This document shows positions 1 to 9,592 of a stretch of 64,000 nt of DNA, in pieces. How positions within the stretch are numbered: position 1 is the stretch's first letter; the number at the start of each line of letters is the position of its first letter. A program made the position numbers and the translations under genes. The stretch comes from Thozetella sp. PMI_491 (Eukaryota > Ascomycota > Sordariomycetes > Chaetosphaeriales > Chaetosphaeriaceae). The DNA lies in contig MU270047.1 of NCBI GenBank assembly GCA_021432635.1, forward strand, positions 62,001 through 126,000. The letters run 5' to 3'. The notes under the pieces were generated by a model. The model searched no databases. It saw only the letters and a program-made list of their open reading frames with translations, and had not been told where the DNA came from.

Positions 1-133
1 GGAGCATAGCAATAAAGAAGACGGGAAGACGGGAAGACGGGGCGACGGACTGGTGGGACATTCCCATGCATCCGAAACCTACTGCGGAGACCACGTCGTC
101 GCCGAGCTTGCGGGTGGGATATTTGGCCGCCAT
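1..133 (-). CDS. Aldo/keto reductase, N-terminal part (runs off left edge)
   Basis: Reading leftward from the ATG at 133-131, the peptide begins MAAKYPTRKLGDDVVSAVG and continues FGCMGMSHQ. The KLG..VSAVGFGCMGMS pattern is the first beta strand and loop of NADPH-dependent aldo/keto reductases of the AKR8/AKR13 type. These enzymes reduce aldehydes and ketones in the cytosol. Only about 28 residues look coding, because base 50 starts a possible donor (GTCCGT) and a pyrimidine-rich octamer repeat follows on this strand. Exon 1 is therefore probably 51-133. The rest of the gene, including the catalytic Tyr/Lys/His, lies outside the window. The family call is fairly secure from the motif; substrate cannot be inferred. 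Confidence 0.72.
   Translation of the reverse strand, partial: MAAKYPTRKLGDDVVSAVGFGCMGMSHQSVAPSSRLPVFFIAML
17..48. repeat. Octamer tandem repeat GAAGACGG
   Basis: Three perfect copies of GAAGACGG (17-24, 25-32, 33-40) are followed by a degenerate copy GGCGACGG (41-48). An 8-base unit would shift frame if its copy number changed, so this supports reading the segment as intron rather than coding sequence of the aldo/keto reductase. Confidence 0.8.
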
Positions 134-916
134 GGTCAGGAATTAGGGAGTTCGTTGCCCTTGTGTGCGATACGAAGGGGCAGGATCAGCTCAATATAGG
201 TGTAGCTGTGGGAGTGCAGGACAGCCATGCGAAGGAGGGAATGCCCGGATGGAGACTGCCATCTCGTCCGCGGGTGAGTTCTGGATCCATACAGCCGGAT
301 GGCGTCACCCGCTAGACTGTGGTGACAGAGCCATGCCATCTTCTATGGACAAACAATCTCCGCAAATGAGAATACTAGATGCTACCAGCAGTGGGGATCT
401 GAGCGTCGTGTCCAAAGAGGAATGGGGTCCGATTTCGAGAGAGCTAGCTCCCCGCTAAGAGCGGGCGAGATAAGAAAAGAGCTCGTGCTGTTCGGTAGTA
501 TGTACAAAATCAATATACTTCGGTGTTGGTACGTAACAAGGCTGTGGTGCGGGGGCTAAAAATGAGTTGCCTAGTCAAGTTAACTACCTAGGCACTTTGC
601 AAATAGACCCTTTGGGCGAGGTGATGTAGAGCGAGGCAACGAACACTAGTAAGATGTATAGAGAGTTTGGCAGATGACATATACAGGACCTAATTAGTTA
701 CCAATATACCTTGTGTAGCATCTCGCTTCGTGTATGTATGTAGCGTTAAGTGGATAAGGTAAACTGATGGGGCCCCGCTTCTGGTTATCGCGTATCTATC
801 CGCGGGGCTTGTCCAAAATTTTGGCCGCGAAAAGGTCCAGCCCCACGAAGGCCAAAATTACTTGCCCTGGAATTGCTCCCTCCTTAGAAGCCCTTCACCT
901 TGAAGAGACCGCAAAA
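134..916. other. Intergenic, divergent promoters (aldo/keto reductase and ALB1)
   Basis: No credible gene was seen here; the short ORFs have no recognisable composition or family motif. The right-hand 100 bases hold the palindrome CCAAAATTTTGG, listed separately. Confidence 0.6.
813..824. promoter_or_regulatory. RRPE-like palindrome upstream of ALB1
   Basis: The perfect 12-base palindrome CCAAAATTTTGG lies 92 bases before the ALB1 start. Its core AAAATTTT resembles the yeast ribosomal RNA processing element (AAAAWTTTT, bound by Stb3). A half-like copy, GGCCAAAATTA, follows near 850. The motif is seen directly; its function is inferred from the gene's ribosome-assembly role and from a matching motif before PWP2. 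Confidence 0.4.
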
Positions 917-1618
917 ATGGGCAAAGGAGGCATAGGAAAGAAGAACAGGGGTAAGAAGACCAACTCACGGTCTGCTTGCTCCCTTAGAAAATGGGACTAA
1001 CTTGCCTCTACAGGCCCGTCGATCCACTCCCGCGCCGCCAGACGGGCCACCTCCCCGGGCATCGACACGGACAAGTCGTTGAAGGAAGTGCAACCGCCGC
1101 CGACGTCGGTCAACCAGCGGCCCGCAGTGCTCGCGGCACACCATTCCGGTGGCGTGACCAAGAAGACCAAACCCGGACGCAGGTCGGTGCTCAGCTCCAA
1201 GGCGCGGAGGCGGCAGGAGAAGGGCATGGACCGCGCGGCCAACGTGTCGGATCGCACGCTGCAGAAGGTGCAGCGCAGCAAGACCCAGGCGCGCAGCCTG
1301 GACTCCAGACGCCGTGCCTGGGACGAAGTCAACGACGAGGACAAGCCCCGCGTGAGCGCCAAAAAGGCGGTCAAGGCCCGCGAGGACGAGCTGGTGCGGC
1401 AGTTCTTCGCCGAAGGGGGTGCCATGGATGTCGAAGACGACGGCGGCGGCACTGGCAGCAGCGGCTGGGACGATGCTGAAGACGACGAGCCCGGCCGGGA
1501 CCAACAGCCGGCCGAGGTCGAGGTACCGACCGAGGGTATTACGAATATCACATTGGTCGATCCGGCATCGGTGCCGCTGCCACCACTGCCGATGGACGAC
1601 GATGACGAGATATTGTGA
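917..1618 (+). CDS. ALB1: Alb1, shuttling pre-60S ribosome biogenesis factor
   Basis: Two exons (917-950, 1014-1618) encode 212 residues. Alb1 travels with Arx1 on nuclear pre-60S particles to the cytoplasm and is recycled there. The N-terminus, joined across a 63-base intron (GTAAGA..CTACAG, branch GACTAAC), reads MGKGGIGKKNRG then PSIHSRAARR, the conserved Alb1 start. The middle is basic and rich in Lys/Arg (about residues 50-130), fitting a nuclear shuttling protein. The last 60 residues are strongly acidic and end with a DDDDE run. Yeast Alb1 is about 175 residues, so this version is slightly longer, mainly in the acidic tail. The 34-base first exon means a simple ORF scan finds only the second exon with a false internal start. 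Confidence 0.88.
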
Positions 1619-3188
1619 CAGGACAGAATCTATCATTATGTTAGAGAGAGAGAGGACATAGACGGAGAAAGGGGAGGGAATTCTTGTTCATTTCCTTTTC
1701 AAGGGTCGGTAGTCAGGCGTTTGGGGGACTAGCATGATACCAGATCGGGCTTTGCCAATGCTCGCAATTGGAATCTACGAGCGAGTGTTTTCCGTCGAGG
1801 GCAACCGTCCATACAAAAGAGCACCAAGGCAGCTGCCGTTTCTCTCGACAAGAAGCAACATTAGGGCTCACCTCTATATGAGTTTTCCAATTTGTCGTTC
1901 CCAAGCGAGTATAGCTAGTCTAAAGACGGTTCAATCCCGTTTTGGAAGCGGGTTGGTGTGTAGACGGACTATCTACGAGCAGGGGGTGTACCCTGGTCGA
2001 GTAAACAATATTCGATGGCGCCATTTCTCTCGAAGGCAACGACTTCTCTCTCTCTCTCTCTCTCTTCCACACATTCGCCGGGTTCCTAATTATTTGGACC
2101 AAATCGAGTACCTTGGTGGTTGCACTCCATTACTTGAATGTTTTTTCGTTGGATCGGACGGTAGGTCCCCTTTGCATGGGGCCAATATCATCCATTTACG
2201 TCGCAAAAGGCGGCAGTGGGGTTAGCGCACCGACTCAATCGCTTCCTGGACGCAGCGCATAGTTTCCATGGATCTGCTCGAAGACGTCATACCCAGCTCC
2301 GCGACTGAAATAAGAAGCGGTCCCCTGGACCCCTCGCCCGACACTCTTCGATTTTCGCCTCCCAAAACAGCTTGTGATGCTTTCTTAGAGAAAGGTTTCC
2401 CCCTTTCCCCTACATTTCAGTTGTGCAGTGTCGAGGAGACGCATGGTCAGGTCCGGCTCGAATCAGCACAACATGGCGCTGCTGAGTCGCTGCATCAGCA
2501 TGGCACGCCACACACCTCATAACCCAAATCACTTCCAAACACCTCTTTTACCGCACCAACCTCCGCTTCCCTTCCCTTGCTCTTCGTGTGCAGGCAGGCA
2601 TATAAATCAACCACGGGGCACATGCCGAGCCGAGTGAGTGTATTGGGAGGTAGAAAGCCCAGGAACGCAGTTTAGCAAACAAGGAGGTCGGCAGAGGCTG
2701 CCTATTATACGGCATCGTTCAATCAGCCCCCGCCGAATCTGTGCCAGTGTTGGACTGCGACGGCCTTCTGGCCCTATCTCACGTTCCATGAACGATGCCA
2801 GCTGAGAGTATCAACCCTCTCGATCTTCGGGAACCCGTGCCTCGGGGTAGTACTGCTGCTAGTTTCGACGCCCCTCCCTGTGGAAGATCATAAAAACGAT
2901 ATTGCCCTCTGGACTCTTTTGAACCGCTCCGCACCGGTCTGACCTGTGCCGCCGCGCGCCCGGCCACATCCATGTGGGATCTATGTTTTCCGGGAACGCC
3001 CCAAAAGAACAAAATATCAAAATGGTATCTCATACAAACCAGCTCCGGTCCCCACGCTCAGGTTCCTCCCTGCCAAAGGGGTGATATCGTACCGTCATCA
3101 TCTCGTCACAGCTCGGGAGGAAAGGGAAGGAAACATAAAGGTGGGAAGCATCATAGGATTGCAGGGGGCCCACGGTTAACTTCCCCAC
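1619..3188. other. Intergenic between convergent ALB1 and bZIP gene
   Basis: This 1.6 kb gap contains a (TC)n tract at about 2045-2065 and several short ORFs without family signals (for example 1734-2225). I see 3' flanks only and no supported gene or RNA. Confidence 0.5.
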
Positions 3189-4353
3189 CTAAACACGCAA
3201 GAAGAAAGGCTGATCGGAGCAGAACATTGAGTCGGGCATATGGTCGAGGTTGATGCCTTCCTCCCCTTCCTCGATCTTGAATCGTGGTGATGCCATCGGA
3301 GGGAAACCTGCATCGATTGGCGACGTCGTCTGCACCGTCGACGCTGAAAGCTATGTTAGTCGCCTCGATCCTAGTGAGCTGCGCTCCGAGGAATAACTCA
3401 CTGTGGGAATATGCAATGCTGCCCCGCCGATCCAACGGCGATGGAGCATCCAGTTCGCTGCCGGGGTAAGCCGCGTTGGCCACGATGGGGCTGCTCTGCG
3501 ATACAGCATCTGGAGGGCCGGCATAGCCGTAACTCGGTGGAAGCAACGGGGGATATTGGACCAAGTGCTCGTTTTGGCCGGCGATGTATCGCTGGGCCTC
3601 TCCCTTGAGCCAGCCATCGATGCTAGGCTCGTTACATTTGGCGTGCATCATGAGGAGATATTTGAGGCCCTTGATCTCTTCTAACAGCTGATCACGCTGC
3701 GACTCCAAGAATGCCTTGTGGTTCTCGAGCATCAGGCTCTTCTCCTCCATCTCGGCGATCCATTGCTTCTTCTTCTGCCGGCATTTCGTTGCCGCTACCC
3801 GGTTGCGTTCCAAGAATCTTTGTCTTTTTTCGCCGACCACGGCCGGCTTCTCGTCTTCCTCGCATTCCTCTTCTATGAAAGCCGCCTGGGCCTTTCTCTT
3901 CTTTGCGCCAGACTGGAATGGCGGAGGAGGAGGGGGGGTGACAGAGGTTGAGACGCTTTCCGAGGTTGAGAGTCGCTGCGACGCTGTGGACTTGGTGCTC
4001 GAAGCTCTCCGAGTGGAGGGCGATGAGCTGGTAGGCGGGGCCACTGTGATGGCTTCTTCTATTTTGTCGTTCTCCTCTTGCTTGATCTTGGGCATGTCCT
4101 GCTTTCCAAAGTTGGGCTCGACGAAAAGTTCAGCGTCCATCGCCCCGCTACCCCATTCACCAAGCCTAGGCCCTTGGGGCTTGGTAGCTGTGACGGCCGG
4201 TGCTTCTGCGGGGCCGGGGGTGCCGGGCGGGATGAGCATGAGGGGTTGCACATCAAGACCATCCTCGTCGGCACCGCGGTCGGGCGTGGCTTCAAAAAGC
4301 ACTGGGCCATCGAGGTCGACGGAATCGCTGAAGAAATGCGATGGACTGTCCAT
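3189..4353 (-). CDS. ATF/CREB-type bZIP transcription factor
   Basis: Two exons (3402-4353, 3189-3343) give 368 residues from the ATG at 4353. An in-frame upstream ATG at 4491 would add 46 low-complexity residues. I prefer the inner start because MDSPSHFF..DLDGP looks like a conserved beginning. The basic region ERNRVAATKCRQKKKQW lies at about 182-198, followed by a leucine zipper to about 236. This RNRxAAxKCR signature is the ATF/CREB class (fungal Atf1/AtfA/AtfB relatives), which binds CRE-like sites and often acts below the stress MAP kinase. Ser/Thr/Pro-rich stretches flank an acidic segment at about 160-170. The 58-base intron (GTGAGT..ACTAACATAGCTTTCAG) replaces a wrong read-through tail with a C-terminus ending FFLRV. 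The exact subclass is not certain. Confidence 0.85.
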
Positions 4354-7300
4354 ATTTTCACGCTGGGGGAGAGGGGGGGCTAAGCTTCCGTGCACACGCT
4401 TCGCTTCTATGGCTAGAGGCCGCTGCTGTGAAATGGCAGGCTTAGGATATGAAGAGAGCGAGAATGCGGCCGCTGAGCGAGCACTAAGCAACGAGAAGGG
4501 ACCAAGCGGTGAGACCTAGGACCTCGCAGCGCTCAAATAATACCTCAGCGGCGGCCGGGTTCTTCCAGAATGATTAAGTAGTCGTTTTGGACGGAGTTCG
4601 ATGGGAATCAAAGCGGACTTGTGTTGCAGCAAGATTGCGCGGGGCAGGCCAAATCCAGGGTCCAGGAGGAATGGGGAAGAGGATGCACGGTCGTGGTGCT
4701 GCGGTATGAGGGTGTACCTCTGCTTCGGGGTTCTCAAGAGGACGGCACTGCTAGAGAGGTGGTGCAGCGGTAGCGTGTCGGCGGCTTGTCTGTCGGTCCA
4801 CCTGTTTGCCAGTCTCCCTGCCGGCCTGGCTGCCTGGGCTTTACCTTTCTCTCTAGCCTCTGTTTATCGTACGGGGCGCAGTCTCGGTTGTCCCAAGCCG
4901 CTACTGGATTGTTTCTCGCGGGATTGGTGTTCCTTGAGAATGCCGCGCGATCAGGAAGATGCTAGCGGCACCAAGCTGCAGTGCATTCCTTAGTGCTGCT
5001 GCTCGTCGTGTATTATTGCGCGGCGGGCGGGCGGGCGCCGTGAGAAGCCGCTCAGGACGTGATCCTTGCCCTAAGGGCTCTGAAGAAGTCCCGGGCCTAA
5101 CGTGCCCGAGGGAGAAAGCTAGAATGCGGCACGGCTGGAGGGGTACGACGATGGGTTTGGTGAACCGGCGAACCGACGACGTGAAGACGAAAAAGGAAGA
5201 AGCGGAGGGGAAGAAGGCAAAGTAACGGAGAGAAAGGGAAACCACCGAGAGGTGATACGAATCCAGAGAGTACTTGGTACCTCGCTAGCTCGGCGGTGCG
5301 AGCACAAGGACAGCGATGGGATGTTGGAGGGAGCTTTGGAGGGGCGGGGGAGGAAGGTAAGGTTGTCTGTGGTTCGAATGAAGCACCACCCAATGCCACC
5401 TCCAATTGATCACCTTGGCGGAGCTTCGCGGTCCACAAAAACAGACGAGTGGTATATTCACGCAGGAAGCCGCAGTGGAGGGCGTGGTCGAAAACGGCCG
5501 CTGAATCAGACGCTTGATACGAAAGTGCTAGGCACTCCCCCCTCCTCTCTTCCCCCTCTCCTCCTTGTCCCTTGACAGCCCACTGTCCACCACCACCCCT
5601 CCACCCACCCCAACGTCCGAGATAAACACAACAGAGACCGGCGTGCGGCGGGGGTGGATTGCCTCGAAAAAAGAAAGCTTGCCCCCTCAGCAGCAGATTT
5701 GGTCGGCCGCGGACGACCTTTCCCCCCCGGAGCAGGGCCCCCAAGGCCTGTGACAGCCCGGGAAACTTCCTTGCTTGCCGGGAGTGGCGGCACAACGCAT
5801 GGGATTTCCCCCTCCATGCAAGCGGGCTAATGTAGCCAGAGCCAAGGTTTGGCCTGGTCATTGGGCTAAAGCTGTGAGAAATCGCCAGGCAGAATCTCCC
5901 ACGGCCGTGTGCTGTATGTACACTAAGGTACGTGCAGCGCCCTCAAATAAGGTACCTACCTTGGGAGACTATGCAGGCCGCAGCAGCAGTAGCATCTAGT
6001 CGCTCACTTCCAGCTCGGAGCTCTCCCAAGCTTTCCCACTCCTCCCTGTCGGCCCCCCCGCCCCCCTTCCCCTTCCAATCAGGTGGCAGCAGACAGCTCC
6101 CAAGCATCGGACAAAGGACTCTGTTGACAGCAGAGACATGGCAGTCAGGCATCTCCCCAGATCTAATCCGCTTCCGACTCGCGTGATTTTTCCCGTCCCG
6201 CCTTCGTGCCTTTCCCTCCTTCGCCAAGCAGGCGACAGGCCGCGAGAGTGAAATCAAAATGGGCGGCACTCGGCTCCCCTCTTGTCTCAGTGACACTGTG
6301 TGGGAGGACTTCCGGCTCAGGCTGCTGCTGGTGCTCTCCAAGTACCTTAGCTACCCCGCTCTTCTCGGCTTCTAGCTCTCAACCAACGCCGCTGGAATGT
6401 GCAGGTGCTGGCTCTTGCAGCACCATCAGAGAATGCCTTAGTCAACGCCCACCATTTGGGCATGGTACCTCAGCGACGTGACTTCCCGAGCGAAGGAGGG
6501 GTCGCGCGGGCATTAGCGTGTCGAGCTGCCCACCGATGAAGAGAGATTGCCCGGCTTGTCTACGATCTGTCGGCCTGCCTGTACCTCTGGGGCTCGTACC
6601 ATGCGTGTGGAGAACACTATCCATCCCGCCCAGCAGGGCAGCAGCTGCCCAACCGTTCTCCATCGTCTGTCGATGCTGACCAGATTGCGAGCAGGGACAT
6701 GGGAATAGTCGCTCGCCTCGTCCGGCACTCGACGCCTCTATCTTGGGTTGGGATCTAGGTCCAGCCGGCCTGGTACTCTACATGCAGCCGAGTGGGGCCT
6801 GGCAATGCTTGGCGGCACGAGGGGGCGCTGCTAGGAAGGTAGAACATAGCACGATACATGAAACAACTACAAGGGATCGCCGTCCAAATCTTGGTGCCTC
6901 GTTTTTTTTTGGAGGGGGTTTCGGGGGGGGGCTTCGTGAATGAAGGGTGAGCTGCACCGGGTTTCCTGGCAGCCGCGGCGGTCGAGCTCGGCCTTTCGTG
7001 TTTGTTGTTGCCGCTGGCGAGCTGGCAAGCTGGAACGGCCAAAATTGGAAGGCAAAGCTAAGGACCCGCACCGTACCTCCCCCTGTCCACTTAACGCGAC
7101 CACCGTCGTCGTCCCCGCAATCTCCAATTTCAGACGCGTCCCATTGCCAGGCTATCGCCAGAGCGACATCATCCAAGCATCCTGCTGTTCCTTGCCGGTG
7201 CGCCCCTACAAAGTAAAGACCAAGATTGCCCCCCCTGCACAATCCCGTTGCCGCCCCAGGCACTTGGTATAGCCATCAGTCCTTGCCCCCCTTATCTCAG

Positions 7301-7377
7301 CAGTCCATTGACTTCTGTAGCTCATCGCCTGGTCGCCCCTGCGGTACATGTCAACAATATCAACAATGTCAACAACA
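4354..7377. other. Intergenic, divergent promoters (bZIP and RFA3)
   Basis: This 3 kb region precedes two divergently transcribed genes. It probably includes a long bZIP leader or promoter; a minus-strand reading at 4516-4737 could be an upstream ORF. The longest ORF here (5097-5861, minus) is built of low-complexity Gly/Arg/Pro and Ser/Phe/Leu runs and is not credible as a protein. No TATA box or RNA gene could be defended. Confidence 0.5.
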
Positions 7378-7854
7378 ATGGACTCTCGCTCAACCCCACG
7401 CATTACAGCCGACTACCTGCAGTCGTATGTCGGAAAAAATGTTATGATTGTGGGCAAAGTTGCGCAGCTGCGTGGTGAAGAAGCGGTCATCGATGCCGGC
7501 GGCAACATCACCGTCCACCTAAACCGGGTAAAGCCCTTCCCGTCGCCACGATGCAATGGCACTAGGGGACAACATGCTAACGTAGACGGTGGCATCTCTA
7601 GGATGCTTACCTCCAGAACGGAAACGGCGCCCAGCTCCTCGGGAAGGTGAACCCGGACCTGACGGTGAAAGTCCTCACCTCTTTGGATTTGGGACCGAAT
7701 GTTGGTAAGGACTTCAGCCTTTCAAGGTGCCCCAATCTGTGTCGAGTCCTCGATCTCTGACATGCTTCTCACGACTGCAGACTATAAGCTGGCCAACTCG
7801 GTCGCTGAGATCTCCCAGCGGCACAAGCAGCTCTTTTCCTACGACACAAATTGA
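7378..7854 (+). CDS. RFA3: Replication protein A subunit 3 (RPA14/Rfa3)
   Basis: Three exons (7378-7527, 7602-7704, 7781-7854) encode 108 residues. Rfa3 is the small subunit of the RPA heterotrimer, which binds single-stranded DNA in replication, repair and recombination. The protein is a single OB fold. MDSRSTPRITADYL is followed by VGKNVMIVGKV, the typical first strands; exon 2 supplies DAYLQNGNGAQLLGKV and exon 3 ends with the trimerisation helix (..YKLANSVAEISQ..). Introns have GTAAAG..CTCTAG and GTAAGG..CTGCAG borders, the first with a GCTAACG branch site. In-frame ATGs at 7348 and 7366 would add 10 or 4 residues (STISTM-like repeats). The third ATG matches the usual length best. Confidence 0.88.
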
Positions 7855-7959
7855 CAGTCCGAGCCGAGCGGCCGTGTCGACTTCAGACCCTCGCTGCTCT
7901 GGCCGGCCGGCTCGGGGCAAACGCGTTTAGCGTCCCAAGAGCAGCAGACACAAGAACAA

Positions 7960-8796
7960 ATGATAACGCCTCCTCCCTCATTTGCTTCGACTCCCGCCGC
8001 GCGGCAGCAAGCGCGGAGGCCTTTGGCAAGCCCTCCGCTACCAAAATTGAAACCTGGAGGGAGGGAGAGCCAAGAAGATATAGGCAATGGAGACAGGGCA
8101 ACAGTAGCCCTCCGAAGTGCGAGCAGAGCTGAAAGCACTACTACGATGAGAACGGGCACGACTACTGTTAGGTTTGGGAGTACTAGTGCATATGATGCAG
8201 ATTATGACGACGAGAGCGATGAGGATGAAGATGACAGGATCGACGGAACCACTGAGGCGGACCACTCCAAAAACTGGCTAGACTTGGACACGAGAATTTC
8301 TACCCCGGACTCGGCCTTGCTTATTAGCCCGCCACAGTCCCCTTCAATACCCACTTTGCGACAGGGTACTTCGACCCGGGCTTCAAGCAATGGGGAGGAC
8401 TTGCTGCCGAGCTACCATTCTCGGATGGCCCCAAGTGACCTGGGAGATACATCTCTATGCATGCCTCATGGGCTGGCCTGGAGGCTCCCCAAACAACGAC
8501 ATGCCCACTATCAAGAACCACCGTTAACTAGTGACGGGGAGTCTCGCAGTCCTAGCGACGAGACAGTTAGGCGACCCGATTATGAAAAAAGAACGGCAGG
8601 GGAGACTAGCTTGGGGCAGGCTCTAGTCGACAAAACGAGTGAGCATGGCTACGATGAATTTGACGCGGTGCTCATGAACATGGTGATGGAAGGCATCGGC
8701 CGCATGAGTGTCACAATGCGCATGGACGGCGCCGGGCGTTGGCGGATCGCTAGGCGGAAGTCGGACGAGTCATTCGTGGCAGAGGACTTCTTGTAG
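7960..8796 (+). CDS. Uncharacterised acidic protein (no family recognised)
   Basis: A single 278-residue ORF starts 105 bases after the RFA3 stop codon on the same strand. I do not recognise it. The N-terminal 70 residues are Pro/Ser/Arg-rich. A highly acidic patch (DADYDDESDEDEDDRID) lies at about 86-102, a Ser/Pro-rich middle follows, and the C-terminal 50 residues look more ordered (YDEFDAVLMNMVMEGIGRMS.., then basic RRK, then an acidic end). The ordered-looking tail and the length without stops argue for a real gene. Against it, the start is uncertain (another ATG lies at 8146), there is no intron, and no known domain is visible. A nuclear or regulatory role would be a guess. Confidence 0.45.
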   Translation: MITPPPSFASTPAARQQARRPLASPPLPKLKPGGRESQEDIGNGDRATVALRSASRAESTTTMRTGTTTVRFGSTSAYDADYDDESDEDEDDRIDGTTEADHSKNWLDLDTRISTPDSALLISPPQSPSIPTLRQGTSTRASSNGEDLLPSYHSRMAPSDLGDTSLCMPHGLAWRLPKQRHAHYQEPPLTSDGESRSPSDETVRRPDYEKRTAGETSLGQALVDKTSEHGYDEFDAVLMNMVMEGIGRMSVTMRMDGAGRWRIARRKSDESFVAEDFL

Positions 8797-9592
8797 GCTT
8801 CAAGGGGGGGGTCTGATGAGCCGATCGGCACCATTTGGAAGGAGACGTAATAAACAATTACACCATCTAGTCTTGTCTCCCACTGCGCGTCTCCCGACGA
8901 GTTGGAGTGGGGATTGAATTCTAAACTGATGGTATATCGGCAATGCATTGCTTGGGACAATACGAAAATGCTCTCCAGTTGGCCCGGAATGACCCACTTT
9001 GACCTATCCCGTGTTGTACGGCGCCGCATACATCCTGAGGTAAAGTGCGAGGGTCGCTATCCGAGATCAGGGAGGGAAAGGTTGAACACAAACGTGAGAC
9101 TTGGACAGGCAGGCTGTTGAGACTGGCGAGTTAGACGCCTATTTCTATGCGCAGAGCAACTACTCAGGGATAGTAATACATTCATTCGTCTGGCAGGTGA
9201 CTCGGCATAAGAGATGCCATCGAACTCCTGGGATGCAGGCCAACTGTCTACCAATGCGCGTTGACCATGTATCTGGCAGCAAATCTTTCTGCTTCTCTTG
9301 ACTCCATGGATATCTCTAGCTGTCACGAAGACGCCACCTTGTGGCAAAAGCAGTTGACCCTTGGTAAGAACTCCGAGCAATAATCTCCTGGCTGATGATA
9401 TCCCCCATCAAAGCGACGCTACGAGATGCTAAAATTGCAGTCCATTCCAAAAAAAGAAGGGGGGGCGCAAGGGGGGTAAAAAACTCTGGGAAAGCAGCCG
9501 TTTCCTGTGGTTTGTAATCGTGGTATCATATCGTATAGGGACTTGTAGACATGCGACAAGCGCGTCGGTCTCCATCGTGTTCTAATATGGAC
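8797..9592. other. Intergenic, 3' flanks of convergent genes
   Basis: There are 796 bases between the uncharacterised ORF (plus) and the Ams2-like gene (minus). The region holds purine-rich tracts near 9451-9485. No gene or structured RNA is evident. Confidence 0.5.

Noticed and set aside
1734-2225. Plus-strand ORF of 163 codons
   Set aside because: It spans a (TC)n tract, shows no recognisable motif, and neither flank suggests splicing to a conserved exon.
3716-4519. Plus-strand ORF of 267 codons
   Set aside because: It is antisense to the bZIP gene with Ser-rich shadow composition and no domain.
4765-4830. A-box-like GGTGGTGCAGCGGTAGCG suggesting a tRNA
   Set aside because: No T-arm (GTTCGANTC) or matching acceptor stem follows within tRNA distance.
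5097-5861. Minus-strand ORF of 254 codons
   Set aside because: It is low-complexity Gly/Arg/Pro and Ser/Phe/Leu text from pyrimidine-rich DNA, with no family signal.
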